Origin: Sorghum bicolor
Taxonomy: Eukaryota; Streptophyta; Magnoliopsida; Poales; Poaceae
Reading direction: 5' to 3'
Length of the DNA: 64,000 bases
Assembly: GCF_000003195.3 (NCBI RefSeq)
Contig: NC_012873.2
Coordinates: 7,525,894 to 7,589,893 of the forward strand
Part shown: one piece after another, positions 20,530 through 32,447 of the stretch
Position numbering within the stretch: the stretch's first letter is position 1
How the letters are laid out: the number at the start of each line of letters is the position of its first letter
Notes under the pieces: model-generated
What the model was told of the DNA's origin: nothing
The model's database searches: none
What the model saw: only the letters and a program-made list of their open reading frames with translations
Translations under genes and position numbers: made by a program

Positions 20530-20716
20530 TGCGCAGGATGCGCTCTGATTAGAACTTGGTGACGACGTGGCACCCGGAACCGTAACGGATTAGCGGCCCC
20601 ACGGAAAGAGTCGATTGCGAAAGGGACGGGCTTGGCGTGACCAGGAACCAAACATGGATCGGTATGTTTTTTATTCGAAGCTAGCAAATAAAATGGTGTA
20701 ACCTTTTTTTATATAA
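20530..20716. other. F-box gene upstream region
   Basis: This is a promoter-proximal stretch with no gene. It ends at the TAA target duplication of the next MITE. Confidence 0.4.
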
Positions 20717-21275
20717 GAGCAACTCCAGCAGTAGCCCGAAACAGGGCTCTACTTTTCATTTGTGTGCTCCCCCTATTTTTGGGTGCTTAAAATTTTTGCT
20801 TCCACTCCAACAGTACCACCTAAGTGAAGGCCTCCAAATCCAAACTGGCAGACAATGACATGTGGGACCCACTCGTCATTGGGTCATATATTTTGCTACC
20901 ACATTGCCACAAGAAGGGGAGGCTCGACGCTCACGATAACCATGGCTGGGGCTGCTCCCGCTCATCGAGGAGAGGTCATTCTCACCGGAAGGGATGGCGG
21001 CGAAGCCCAACGGTGGAGGTTGGAGGTGGAGGGAGGGAGCGTGGTAGTGAAAATTAGCGCTGGAGGGAGATGAGGAAGCTGCGTTTGTTCGGTGTGAGGA
21101 GATAATTGCCACACCACGCAGGATGGGGGTTGGACTGTTGGCCAACAGGAATGAGGTCTGCAGGGAAGATTTGGCTGCCCACCCCAAATTAGGGGCTCTG
21201 CTGGAGTGGTGTTTTTTGCCTGGGCACCCATATTTAGCTATAGGGGCTTAAGTAGGGGCCCTGCTGGAGTTGCTC
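20717..21275. mobile_element. PIF/Harbinger-type MITE, 559 bp, with TAA target duplication
   Basis: The terminal inverted repeats are GAGCAACTCCAGCAG and CTGCTGGAGTTGCTC (15/15). The flanking 3-bp duplications are TAA at 20714-20716 and 21276-21278, the PIF/Harbinger signature. The interior is GC-rich and contains no transposase. Confidence 0.88.
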
Positions 21276-21278
21276 TAA

Positions 21279-22115
21279 AATTTAAGCATCATTGTTTTAA
21301 GCAATAATATGTATTTGCGCAATGCTCTAAAATTACATAATCAACGAACTGATCATAGACCAGCTGGTTAGATTTCTTGTGGTGGAATCTATACCTACTA
21401 GGTTCAAATCCTTGACTTAACACGGGTGCTCATATTTTTTTAGATTTATTTCATGATTTAACGGCGCTATGCTTTCAGTGGTAGAAGATGTGCCCGTCGA
21501 CAGCGATGCGTTTGTGGTGACTTCGTCAATCTTAAGATTTATCAGTCCGATTTAATTCTCCGGAGGTGCTCCTCAGGGTAAGGTGTGCATGCGTGTGTTC
21601 GTAGAGGTGAATGTATGCTCATATATGTGAACGTTTGTGTATGTAATTGGGTCTTGAAAAAGAAAAACTTAAATTCAGACCTTGTTTGGAATATGCTTAT
21701 ATGTAATCGGATTATTACCTAACCGAGTAAAACACGTGTGTGCAAACGGATCTTAGGTTAAAAAACCGAGACCTAGCCACGAAAAATTCTGTAGCATGTT
21801 ATTAGCACCATTTACCGTTACACCTTTTTTTTTGTTTTACTAATTTGTCCTTATAGTTACATAGCTATGCTTAATTTCTATACCACACCGTCAACTAATC
21901 CTGAAGACTAATGATTTTTATAAGCTCTTCTTTTTTATCTATGTTGCAAACTCAGGTTTATACATGTGTATACAAAATATGCACTTTACTGAAGCTCTGG
22001 AAAAAGCAAGAATCTTTTCTTTGTTACGAGAATAACGAAATTTCTAGCTACTCCAAGGACGAAAGCATGAGCTCAGGTTCTTGTAGTCCAAAAATCTAGC
22101 GAAAATAGAAGCACC
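21279..22115. other. Intergenic, no gene seen
   Basis: This is AT-rich sequence without recognisable coding content. The short open frames here have no support. Confidence 0.4.
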
Positions 22116-22120
22116 AAAAA
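22116..22120 (-). terminator. Pol III terminator of the tRNA-Gly gene
   Basis: A run of five T on the minus strand lies immediately 3' of the tRNA discriminator base. Confidence 0.75.
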
Positions 22121-22191
22121 TGCACCAGCCGGGAATCGAACCCGGGTCTGTACCGTGGCAGGGTACTATTCTACCACTAGACCACTGGTGC
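22121..22191 (-). tRNA. trnG-GCC: tRNA-Gly (GCC anticodon)
   Basis: On the minus strand the gene starts GCACCAGTGGTCTAGTGGTA (A box) and contains the anticodon loop around CTGCCAC (GCC). The B box GGTTCGATTCC is present, and it closes with CTGGTGC and discriminator A (71 nt, no intron). The acceptor stem GCACCAG/CTGGTGC pairs perfectly. It fits nuclear plant tRNA-Gly and should decode GGC/GGU. Confidence 0.95.
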
Positions 22192-23095
22192 TTAGATGGA
22201 AAGTGCAGATAATAAAATTTTATTTTCGGTATTCAACATGGCCTGTCTTTGTTTTACAAAAGGCGTTTATCTTTCTCCCTTTCCGTTCCACGGAAGACGA
22301 ACGTGCTTGTTTACTTTACCACGCCGTCCAAATTTGCTGCCGACTACATCATCTATCTAGCATCACACCAATGCCAAAAGCATCTGAGCTCTAAGATCTC
22401 GTTGTACAGTTACGGCCGCCACCAAAGAACCTGTTTTGAAAATACTATTCACTAATTTGTTGTGAAAAAAAACTACTAAATATCTTAGAGATTCAGTAGA
22501 TAAGTTTAAATAAATAGACCCAAAAATCCCATCCCTTCCTATCAAATTCTCAACATACAAGTAGTAGCGGCAAACATGTCCTTACCTCGCCACAGGCTGC
22601 AGCATCTGCTGCCACCGCAGACCGCACTCTCGGCAGGCCACGAACATTCCTCGCCGTTATATTACAACATTATATATCACGCTACTAGTAGTACAGTACG
22701 TAGAAGACGTGCGGACATTGAGGTCAAACAAGACGGAGTCTCATGTATCTTTTTTTTTTTGTGAACTTATTGGGTGATTCTCGCTGCACTGGTGTTGACA
22801 AGAGTCTCATGTATCTTTGAGAAAGGCGTGTCTTTCGTTTCAGCTTCAGGCATCGTTTTGTTGCCACGTCGGTAACCACTATATATGCCGGCTCAAACGA
22901 ATAATGAACAAACAACAATTCCAATGTACCCAACACGTACAACACTGTTTCTCTAGCTACGAAACGATCCGCAATCTCCACCGCAATCCAAGTTCAATTC
23001 TAAGGTAGCACAAGACGAAGAAATGCATGCATCGATCGACGGCGGAGTCCGGCGGACGTCCCGCGAAACGCCGCCGCCGACGATGAACGATCTAC
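22192..23095. other. Intergenic between tRNA-Gly and the syntaxin gene
   Basis: No gene is seen. The last 100 bases are presumably the syntaxin 3' UTR. A short segment, TCTCATGTATCTTT, occurs twice (22738-22751 and 22804-22817). Confidence 0.4.
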
Positions 23096-24122
23096 CTACC
23101 GTCTCAGGCTGAGGAGGTGGAGGTTGACGAGGACGGGTAGAACGACGACAGCGGCGAGCAACGCGGCAGCGACGAGGGCGACGCACGCCCACTTTCGGCC
23201 ACTCCTCTGGTACTCCCTGGCGGCCTCGAGCTCGACGGCGCCGCGGAGCACGAAGGAGCTGGCGCGCGCCACGTGGCTCTCGATGTCGTTCAGCTGGTGT
23301 CCCTGCGCCTCCACCAGCGCCGCCATGTCCAGGAACACCTGGTGGAGCTCCCTGAGGCTGCGCTCCACCTCCACCACCGCGTCGCGCCGCTCCTGGATCT
23401 CCGACACCGTGTCCACCACCTGCGCGCGCCCCGCCGCCGCCGCCTGCTCCTGGATCGCCTTCTGCAGGAACGTCTCGCTCTGCCCCGACGCGATCAGCGC
23501 CTCCACCGTCCCCTCCGCCGCCTCCTCCCCCGTCACCGTGTAGTACCGCCGCGCCACCGTCTCCTTGTACTCCGCCGCCATCCGCGTCCGCAGGCCCTGC
23601 GTTCAGGTTTCGATCAGAGATCCAAATAAATGGAAGATCGAGCGAGCCAGGTACAGGTACCGTACAGGTACCGACCTGGAAGTCGTCCATGAGGTCCTTG
23701 AGCTTCTTGCCGAGGCCGGTGACGACGGAGGTGCGGGTGCGGTCGGCGGAGGAGCCCGGACCGCAGCCGGGGAGCCTGCGGCTGGCGGCGTTGGCGCGGT
23801 CGAGCGCCTCCAGCTTGGTCTTCACGGCCTTGGCGCGGCGGAGCACCTGGTCGACGTCGGCGTCCATGCGGGCGCGGAGGGCCTTGACGGCGCGGGCGTC
23901 GTGCGCGGTCTTGCTCTCCTCGTGCGCCGACTGCAGCCGCCGGTGCAGCGACTCCAGCCCGCGCAGGTCCTCCTTCACGCCCTCCACGTCCTCGAAGAAC
24001 CGGTCCAGGCAGGGGCCCTCCGCCTCGCCGCCGCCGACGCCGGACTCCAGGTCGTCCATCACCACCTGATGCTTCAGGTCCGCGTACTTCTTGAACGACG
24101 CCGACGTGAAGAGGTCGTTCAT
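23096..24122 (-). CDS. Qa-SNARE syntaxin of the SYP12 (pollen SYP124/125-like) group, 315 aa
   Basis: There are two exons, 23676-24122 and 23096-23596, with a 79-bp intron (CAG|GTCGG donor, CGCAG acceptor). The protein starts [19 protein letters not shown]. It has a Habc domain with [20 protein letters not shown] and the conserved [20 protein letters not shown]. The SNARE motif is [20 protein letters not shown] followed by [22 protein letters not shown]-terminal membrane anchor ([20 protein letters not shown]) follows. Syntaxins of this group drive vesicle fusion at the plasma membrane, and this N-terminal signature resembles the pollen-tube members. An open frame extends upstream to 24230, but MNDLF is the universal family start. 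The SNARE zero-layer Gln is present in the MAALVEAQG region. Confidence 0.93.
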
Positions 24123-24645
24123 CTTGCCGGACAGCCGGAGCCGGAGCCACAGCGCGAGCAAGACGACGATGATCGCGCAGCTGGCCGTGTGCGAGCCACC
24201 ACCAAATGCAGCAGCCAGCAAGGGCAACAAAAATGTCGCGAGACGTCTTGTTTCTTGGCAATGGCGGAGAGGGAGGGAGGGAAGGACGCCAATTGGCGGG
24301 GCAAGGAGGAGTCCCTTCGATTCCTAGAAGAGCTGGCATCCAGCAGACGAAATGGACGTGCCCACGCCGCGTCCCGTGTAGTACTCTGTGTGGTGTGCAC
24401 GCGCTGCGCGCCGGGTAGTAGAAATGCTTCTCCATCCCATTTTGTTAGGATTTCTGATCCACGGGGGATCGAATCTGTGGGATTTTAGCGATGCGCGATG
24501 TTGTTTAATTTTCCCTTTCTGGCCGCTTGATTTGATATATAAGGAGTGTTTAGTTTATGTTTTGTGGACTGACAACTGCCATATCATACTCGACTCTATA
24601 GAGATACAACATATTTTTTGTATGGGTTATTTTACTCTCATCATT

Positions 24646-24792
24646 CCAAAATATAAGACATTTTAGTTTTTTTCTAGATAAGTTGATTTTACTATATATA
24701 TATTAGACAAAATGTTTTATCTAAGTGCATAGCAAAAATTATGTATTTACAAAAGCCAAAACATTTTATAATTTAAAACTGATGGAGTACAC
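24646..24792. mobile_element. Relic Stowaway-like MITE
   Basis: The ends TTCCAAAATATAAGACATTTT and AAAACATTTTATAATTTAAA are imperfect inverted repeats of the CTCCCTCC...-type Stowaway interior. The terminal bases have decayed (GATGGAGTAC remains on the right). Confidence 0.5.
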
Positions 24793-25305
24793 TTTTGCCA
24801 TCATACTCGTTTTTATCTTCGATATACAAAAAATCTGTAAGAATAATCGTTATATATTATTAAGTATTCTTTAATATACTTTATAATTTCACCAAGTTTA
24901 CATACATGGGGAGTGAAACGATGTAGAACACACAAATGCTTGAGAAGTGTGATTTCATTTGTCTTTTTTGAATGTAATATCCTAGTTTGGTTCTTGTCGC
25001 CGACAACGGCTTCTTGTACATAAACATTCTTCGTCTTCTAATACAGTGATACACACACTTGTACGTATTTGAGAAAATAAATAAATAATGGTGTGAGTGG
25101 GAAATAGAACAATGTACACATGGGTATTTTGTTTCTTTTTAAATTGTTGTATCAAGGCAACAATAAGCAATCTATCAACATATACGCTTATGTTTTTATT
25201 TCTTTCTGATTAATATGATACTTATTTGCTTTGAGCTTCTCATGTTACCAAAATCTCTCATAGTTGCGAGAGAAGGGAGTGTAAGAGGTGGGAGATGCGC
25301 GCCTA

Positions 25306-25808
25306 GGTCTGTCTCAGTGATGAGTTTTATAACGTTGTTTCCAATGTTGCCATGTCATGTGAAATGAAATGAAACTTGAATGAAACACCCACTATCAATG
25401 GAGAGTTTCATTCCATGGTGTCATAGGTATTTAATTTCAAAACTCATAGAGAGTTGGTAATCGTGCCAAGAGAGTTTCATCTAGATGAAACCCATTTCTT
25501 CTCTAAGGCCAGTCTCAATGCATGTTTCATGAGAGTGTCATGCACATTAAATAGGGTGCCACATAAGCAAAATTGCTGACTTGGCAGTATCATTAAATGA
25601 AGGAGTTTCATCAGATGAGAGAGGAGTTTCATCCCCATGAAACTCATATGGCTCGGTTACCAAGTTTAGTTTTGGTAAGTGTGCCATGAAATTATGCATT
25701 GAGACTGGCTTAACTTCTTAAATATGCTGCCATGTCATCTAAAATGCCTATGTGGCAACCTATTTAATGTGAATAAAACTCAGATAAAACTTCCACTTAA
25801 GACTGGCC
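25306..25808. mobile_element. Tourist-like MITE (outer), interrupted by a second copy
   Basis: The left end GGTCTGTCTCAGTG and right end CACTTAAGACTGGCC are imperfect inverted repeats. The element is split by a related MITE at 25507-25720. The outer copy is more diverged at its ends than the inner, in line with being older. Confidence 0.65.
25507..25720. mobile_element. Tourist-like MITE (inner), TAA target duplication
   Basis: The ends GGCCAGTCTCAATGCAT and ATGCATTGAGACTGGC(T) are near-perfect inverted repeats. The target duplication is TAA at 25504-25506 and 25721-25723. The 214-bp length is typical. Confidence 0.85.
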
Positions 25809-26120
25809 TAAGAAAAATAGAATAATGCACGTCTATTGCTACGGGCATATGTTTGATCCTCTCACGTGATGACCCCTTGCATTTTTTCACCTTCTATGTT
25901 TTAGTCAGGCATTTGCAGTTTTGCACACGGCTCCTTTTTTTCTCGAGCAAAAGGCCAATTCAGGCTTTTGGTTGGGTTTTTTATTTAATGGAAAAAAATC
26001 AAATTCGGCTGAAAAGTGAATCGGCCCATCAGTAGCCCACAAACAGCGCCCGCCTTACGGCCTATCCGCGTCAGACCGCCGGCGAGGCACGCACGAGACC
26101 CCTAAATTCGCGAGGCGACG

Positions 26121-29100
26121 ATGGCAGGCCGCGCCGGCGGCGGCCGCCGTCCTCGCGCCGTCTTCATGGCCTTTGGCACTCAAGGAGACGTCTTCCCCAT
26201 TGCAGTATGCTTCTCTTCCTTCACCTCCCCCTCTTGCTCCACCTGTTACTGAGCCGTCAGGATTTTCGGGATTAAAACTAATGGACTCGATTTAGTTTGG
26301 AGGCCTGTGCTTTCAATTTGATTCCATCCGTATTCGTTCTGTAGGCGCTCGCTGCAGCTTTCGCGCGTGACCAGCACGAGTATGCTGTGGTGTTCATCAC
26401 TCATTCAGCGCACCAGGTAAGAAGGCTTGCTAAAAGGGAACAGTGTTTTCATACTCCGGTTTACTTCATGTGCCATAATGTAATGAACTTGGTGCAGAGT
26501 TTGTCAGCACATCTAGCGGCCAGCAATGTTAGATACATGCCTGTGTCAAGCCCGCCTGTCCTCGCCGCCGAACAGGTAGAGAATATCTCAAGTAAGTGCC
26601 ACTACCAGGAGGCTAATCGAGTCACATGTGGTCCAGTTATTTCCTGAAAAAAAAAGCAATTATTCATGCAACCATGTTTCTTAGGTGATTCTGTTCAATC
26701 AAATCATGAGCATGAGTCCTTTTCAATGCGGAAAAGGTCCATTCAGATGGAGCAGAGGAAAGAATGCTTGTCTTCTGTGGAAGAAGTTTTTGGAAACGAC
26801 CCAAGCATTAGTGGGGATTTTATTGTGATCAATTTCTTTGCTTTGGTGAGTAGCTAAGTAATATCTTAATTCATGTATCAGTTGGAACTTGGTTCTATTA
26901 TTTTCTTCAAAATGTTCTGTTCAGTTAAAAGTGGCGGTAATTTTATGAAAACCTTGATTCACAACACATGTTGAAATCATGGATTTTTTTCATTACACAT
27001 GACAGAGGACATATCTACGATAAATTTAACCAATCAGTTCTGTATTTAGCAATGTTCAGCTAGGCGGCGATTAGGCGGCGACTAGGCGCGACTAGTCGCG
27101 AATCGGAGGCTCCCCGCCTCGCCTATGGGGGTAGGCGGAACCTAGGCGGCGGCGGCGGCGCCGGTGGGGCTGGAGAGCATCCGGGCGGAGCTTCGGCGGG
27201 GCGGAGCATCCGTGCGCAGACGGCGGCGAGCGCCGCGGGCGCGGGCGCGAGGAGGAGACAGTCGCCGGCGGGGAGGAGCAGCGCGGGCGACGGCGTGCGC
27301 AGAGAGAGGGAGCAGCGGGAGAGGGCGGCGGCGGCGGCAGCGGGCAGAGTCGCGACTCGGCGACTCGCGAGTCGCGACGCGGCTTGCGGGGGACGGGGTC
27401 ACGGGAGGGATGAGAGAGTTGGGTAAAGTGGGCCGTTAAATGGGCCTTCTATTCTTTCCCCTTTCATTACTACTATTGTTTTTTCTTTTCTTTTAAGTGT
27501 TTATACATGTATTAGGTCACCGCCTAGCAAAACGCCTAGAAACGCCTAGGCGCGATTACTCCCGACTAGGCGCTAGGCGGAGGGTCCGCGCCTAGATTCC
27601 GCCTAGCGCCTAGCTGATCTTTGGTATTTAGGAAATCAGAACCATTTGTAATAATCTAATTCAGCAACAAAATGCTTTTTATGCTATCATAATACGAGTC
27701 ATCTCATGATTTAGGAAGGTTGGCACCTTGCAGAACTATTCCAAGTGAAGTGCGTCATTGCTGCTCCCTATTTTGTTCCATATAGGTACTTGGGCTATAT
27801 TGATTTCGATTTCATATATGCTGTTTAAATTATTTCATGAGGGGGTTATCTAATCTTCTGCAGTATTACTCTATTAGATATGTATTAGTAATTTTAGTGT
27901 GTTTATGCCTCATTTTCAATAATTTAATATTCTAGCGCTTGCTTTTTTTTTTCAGTGCTCCTACATCATTCGAACGCCAATTTAAACAAAATTTCCCTCT
28001 ACTGTACAAGTACTTCCAAGAAGCTCCTGCAAACACGGTACAGAATAATGCCTCATAACAATGTTTTCTCTCTCAAATCTTCTTTCTCATTGGATTTATC
28101 AGTTTCGGATGGGCAAACATATCTTTAAAGTTGCTACTCTATTTAACTTATCTGCATGGCGTGCAGATAAATTGGGTCATCTTCTAGAGACATAGTCTCA
28201 TGACTATTACCATTTTCTGTATTTCACACAGTACCCATTATCATATAAGAGGAAACAATAGAGCACTTCGTTCTGTAGACACCTAGCCCTGTAGAGCAGT
28301 TGGGATATCCGTTAGATCCTTGAGGCTAAACACTTTTACCATTCTATGTAATTATCAGGTTGCCATAGTGCCATAAACCATACTTATGCTATGTGATTTT
28401 TATTCTATCTCTACCTCTGTGGCACAGACATTGCAGATTCTCATATGTTAGCATCTGAAATGTGTGAGAAATGTTGTATGCCTCTTAAGCATTTTGGGAC
28501 AAAACGCTACATTACTGTTGTAAAGCAATGACAGGTCTGCTGGGCTGACATTATCCACTGGATGTGGTCACTCTTCACGGAAAGTTGGGGATCATGGAGA
28601 AATGATTGTCTGAATCTTAGCCCTATTCCTTTCACAGTGAGTATTATCTATAATGGTTTTTGCTTGTATGTTTGCAGTCGTGTTTAAGCTGCTGGAACAT
28701 TACTGAGGTCAGGTTTTCTGATAACTGCAGGATCCAGTTACCAATCTTCCTTTGTGGCATGTGCGAGAGGAGTCACCTTTATTACTGTTAGTATCATGCC
28801 TTTGATAATAAATTTGAAGCCTATGCCTTATATGAGAACAATCAATTTAATACACCTTCATATTCTACATTCTGTGAGCTACTGCTTTGACAACGGGAAA
28901 TTTAGGAAATAAAATATTGTGATGGATTGATAGTAATTAATTGTACAAAATAAACCACCCTTGTATTAGTTTATACTGGATAAATGATTATCGGTTTTGT
29001 TTTTCCAGGTATGGTTTCAGCAAAGAAATTGTGGAGTGCCCTGGTGAGCTCTGGTGCCCCCACATATTTTTAAAATCATTTTATATGTTTATATTTCTTC

Positions 29101-31156
29101 AAATTTATTGTACCTAAGTTCAGTAATACTTTACATAACATCATGGTAGGATATTGGCCGTTCAATGCTCATGCTTGTGGCTTTTGGTTTCTTCCTATGG
29201 CTTGGCAATTTTCTTGTGAGAAATGCATGGAATTGTCTGGAAATATCAATTCTTCATTTGGGGGTATGTTGTGTGCAAACCATTCTTCCCTGGAACACTT
29301 CCTCATAAGGAATGCTTATTCATCAAGACCTATATTTGTAGGATTAAGTTCCATTGGTAGGTGTGTTTCTCATCCAATATTGCTTGTGTTGGTATTTTTA
29401 CTCTTTCAATTCTGGTGCTTGTGCATTGCAGTGGATCTCCAACAAATATTGAAATTATGCCTTCACAAATATTTTTTTTAACCTTGAAGCTGCATATATA
29501 TTTTCTGATCTATCATTAAGCCATAACCAAGAAATTCAGTACAGCTGTGCACAAAGGATTCACTGAGCATACACATATGCATGAACAAATCAATGCACAA
29601 AAGTCCTCGTGGTTAAGGCATAGTAGAACTTTAGAACTAACCGCTACCACCGACCAATCTTAAGAAGTGTATATCAGAGTATTGTATAGAACCTAAGTTC
29701 ATCAGCTCCCATTGCCTTATTTTCCTTTAAATATGGCTGTTAATTGAAAGTTTTGGATATGGCTTTGCACTTTGCAAAACATTCTGTGTCCTAGCTTTAT
29801 TTTAGATATCTATGTTCTATGTTTTAGGAGTTTTTTTTGCTTCTTATTGTCATTCCAAATCTTAGAAATTTCCTAGATTTTTTTCTTACAAATTTTCTTT
29901 TATGACCAATCTGGTGCAGAATGGGCTTTCTTAGAAATCCTAAAGCATTTTTAATGGTGCTTAAGGCTGCCATAGAGTCAACGGATTATAGATTCATCCT
30001 TTTTTCATCTGGATACAAGCCATTGCATTCTGCAATCCAATCGATTGCTTCATCAGAAAATGAATCAAGAGGGCCGGAGTCGGTACCTTCTCTTGCTGGT
30101 GACAGCACTCTCCTTTTTAATGGCCGTCTTTTCTGCTTTTTAGGGTGAGTATTAGATTGATGTTATATGCTTGTCCTGCCATGTGGAATTGGTGGTGAGT
30201 AATATTACCATTTTCAGATCAATACCGTACAGTTGGCTTTTTCCTAGATGTGCAGCCGCTATTCACCATGCTGGCAGGTAAGAGATTGATCAGTTTTTCT
30301 CTCACTGGCAAGTGTCTGATTCATAATCTTGCATGATACTGGTACTTCCGCAAAATATTTTATGTTTTTACTGCTTTGATAACAGTGGATCAACAGCTGC
30401 AGCACTACTTGCTGGAATCCCTCAGGTAACAACAACACTTATAGCTTCACCCCATGTTTGAGGCTGTCTTTCTGCTGCTGTTTCAGTGTTTCTTGTCCTT
30501 TTACTAAACTTGTGATACCTGGATGTGTAAGAAGCATCCCTGTTCGGCTTGCTGATTTTTGGCTGCTGCTGCTGCTGATTTGTTGCGTTCCATGGCTGAA
30601 AAGTAGTGCTGGTAAATTCAAAAAAAAAAAAAAGTTCTCATGCCGATTCGAACAAATACGTTATCTTCCAGATTCTGCATTTTTCTTGACCATTTAATTG
30701 TATAGCTACCTGCTTTGGGATGGATCCATTGTACTAAATCTTTTCATGCAGGTAACATGTCCTTTCCTGCTGGACCAATTTTACTGGTCAGAGAGGCTAC
30801 ACTGGTTAGGAGTGGCGCCTGAACCCCTACAAAGACAAAATCTAGTCCCAGATAATGATGACGCCTTGAGCAACAACAATGCTGCAGATGTGCTAGTTGG
30901 AGCTATCAAATCAGCTCTATCACCGGAAATCAAAGCTCAGGCGGCCAGAATTGCTGATAGGCTTTCTTTTGAGGTGAGTTGTCTCAATGGAACTCTACAA
31001 TCATTGTATCAAGGGTATGCCCATATAGACCAATGCTTATATTTAAAAAAAATGCTGAAAACTTACTACTTTTCACTTTGCTATTGTGCCCAGGATGGGA
31101 TTGGAGAAGCCCTCAGGATCTTGAAGGAGAGAGTGTTGACTCGGAACAAAACCTGA
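26121..31156 (+). CDS. UGT80-like (sterol glucosyltransferase-type) UDP-glycosyltransferase, 525 aa, 15 exons
   Basis: Exons: 26121-26204, 26345-26416, 26498-26591, 26685-26845, 27715-27785, 27956-28037, 28535-28636, 28731-28786, 29009-29043, 29150-29360, 29920-30144, 30218-30277, 30386-30425, 30752-30973, 31094-31156. All are GT-AG and in frame. The N-terminus MAFGTQGDVFPIAALAAAFA is the GT28/UGT80 nucleotide-sugar-fold entry. The C-terminal half carries FVGLSSIG, RFILFSSGY, CAAAIHHAGSGSTAAALLAG and FLLDQFYWSERLHWLGVAP, the family's sugar-nucleotide-binding block. The protein should transfer glucose from UDP-glucose to a lipid or sterol-type acceptor. It is shorter than typical UGT80A/B proteins and resembles the divergent single-copy plant branch (UGT80C-like). 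The acceptor is unknown. Exon 10 has two overlapping donors four bases apart, and only the downstream one keeps frame. Confidence 0.88.
27057..27617. mobile_element. GC-rich inverted-repeat element in intron 4 of the UGT gene
   Basis: The ends CAGCTAGGCGGCGATTAGG and CCTAGCGCCTAGCTG are inverted, with multiple subterminal TAGGCG/CGCCTA words on both sides (27060-27140 and 27520-27615). The core (27140-27430) is about 80% G+C and unlike the surrounding AT-rich intron. Subterminal repeat arrays suggest a non-autonomous DNA transposon. The superfamily is not assignable and no clear target duplication was found. Confidence 0.6.
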
Positions 31157-32447
31157 GCTATGATATCTGTGTGACCGTAGAAAACAGGACCAGAAACATC
31201 TAAATTACTGATCATAATACACTTAGAAAACAATGCACGCAATTCTTGTGTCTAGTTTGTGTAGAAAACAGGACCAGAAACATCTAAAATTACTTATCAT
31301 ATTTACTTTAGTTACTTTGTTTCTTGATTGGAGACGGAATAAAAGTTGTAGTAAACAATTTTTTGAGACTGCGAGTTCACAGTGGTCCTTACCAAAATAG
31401 ACAAACAAAATTGTAAATAGTCCACTGTTCCTGACTCACTGATGCCTCGCCGGTAGAGATACTACTTCCGCCCTCAAAAGAATATAATTCTCACTGATTG
31501 AATCAAATAATTAGCTTTGGCCACCTTTAAGCCCTGTTTGTTACTGCTCAACTTTACTAGTAAAATTATTTTTTTAGAAAAGAGTTTAGCTGAGCTGTTT
31601 TAAAAAAATTGTTTAGCAAAACAACTTCACCTGGTGAGGAAAGAAAGAAACGAGAGAAAGAGAGCTAGGATAAGCTACTTTTTTTTTTCCAGTTTCATGC
31701 CAACTCGTGTATTTGTGAGAAGAAAAGAAAAATAGTTTCACCTATGAAAATGTTTGAGTGTTTGAAAAAAAAACAGTCTAAAAAAATGGTATTGATCAAA
31801 TAAGTATTATTGTATTGGTTATAAAATATATTTTCATAGTAAATATATTTTAAGACATAAATATTGATATTTTTTTCTACAAATTAAATGAAACTTGATA
31901 AAATTTGACTAGTCTCAAACTTAAAATCACATTCTTTTTTAGCACAGAGGGAGTAGTAGCATAACTGGCAACACGTTGTTTTATCTCTTCAGGTAAAGTT
32001 TCACAAACTGAGACATGTTCCATTCTGACCTTACATGTCACCAAAAAACATAATTAACATGATTTTTTTTAGCAATATGCCTGTTAGAAGTTGCACTCAA
32101 GTTTTTAGGCCTTTTTTTTAAAAGCATCAAATTACTTTATAGATAGCTGAATTTTGCAAAGCTTCGAAACAGAATGGTTCAGTTAGCACTCAAGAGTCAA
32201 TGCCTGTGGAAGTTGGAACATGCAGAGCTAGCAAACCACTCTCCAGTCTTCGCGCCACCCACCACCGTCTCCATCTCCATGCAGCTCTTTCACATAGGCA
32301 GAGCAAGCAAACTACTCCACGAAAAAGCACGGGAAATCTGGCTTTTGGTGTCTTGCCGCTATAAATTCATCAAATCCAGCGCGCTCCAACGCCGCAGGAA
32401 TTCAGCCATTCAGCACGCCTGATTCCACTCCAGAAACTAAAGCAAGC
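31157..32447. other. Intergenic, 3' flank of UGT and a Stowaway-like element
   Basis: No gene is seen. A short direct repeat, GTAGAAAACAGGACCAGAAACATCTAA in two overlapping halves, occurs at 31176-31202 and 31261-31287, just behind the UGT stop. A Stowaway-type element occupies 31465-31953. Confidence 0.5.
31465..31953. mobile_element. Stowaway-like element with internal insertion
   Basis: The ends CTTCCGCCCTCAAAAGAAT and ATTCTTTTTTAGCACAGAGG-GAG are imperfect inverted repeats. The TA target duplication is at 31463-31464 and 31954-31955. At 489 bp it is about twice the usual size. About 31525-31790 looks like an unrelated insert. Confidence 0.6.

Larger units (their letters stand above)
24123..26120. 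other. Intergenic, with relic and nested MITEs
   Basis: This contains the syntaxin promoter, a relic Stowaway-like sequence at about 24646-24792 and nested Tourist-like MITEs at 25306-25808. No gene is seen. The last 100 bases are the promoter/5' UTR of the glycosyltransferase gene. Confidence 0.45.

Noticed and set aside
23565..24488. 307-codon plus-strand frame over the syntaxin gene
   Set aside because: It is antisense to a clear SNARE gene and has no recognisable domain.
29143..29481. Open frame continuing past UGT exon 10 as a separate protein
   Set aside because: It is exon 10 plus intron read-through. The in-frame donor at 29361 joins exon 11.
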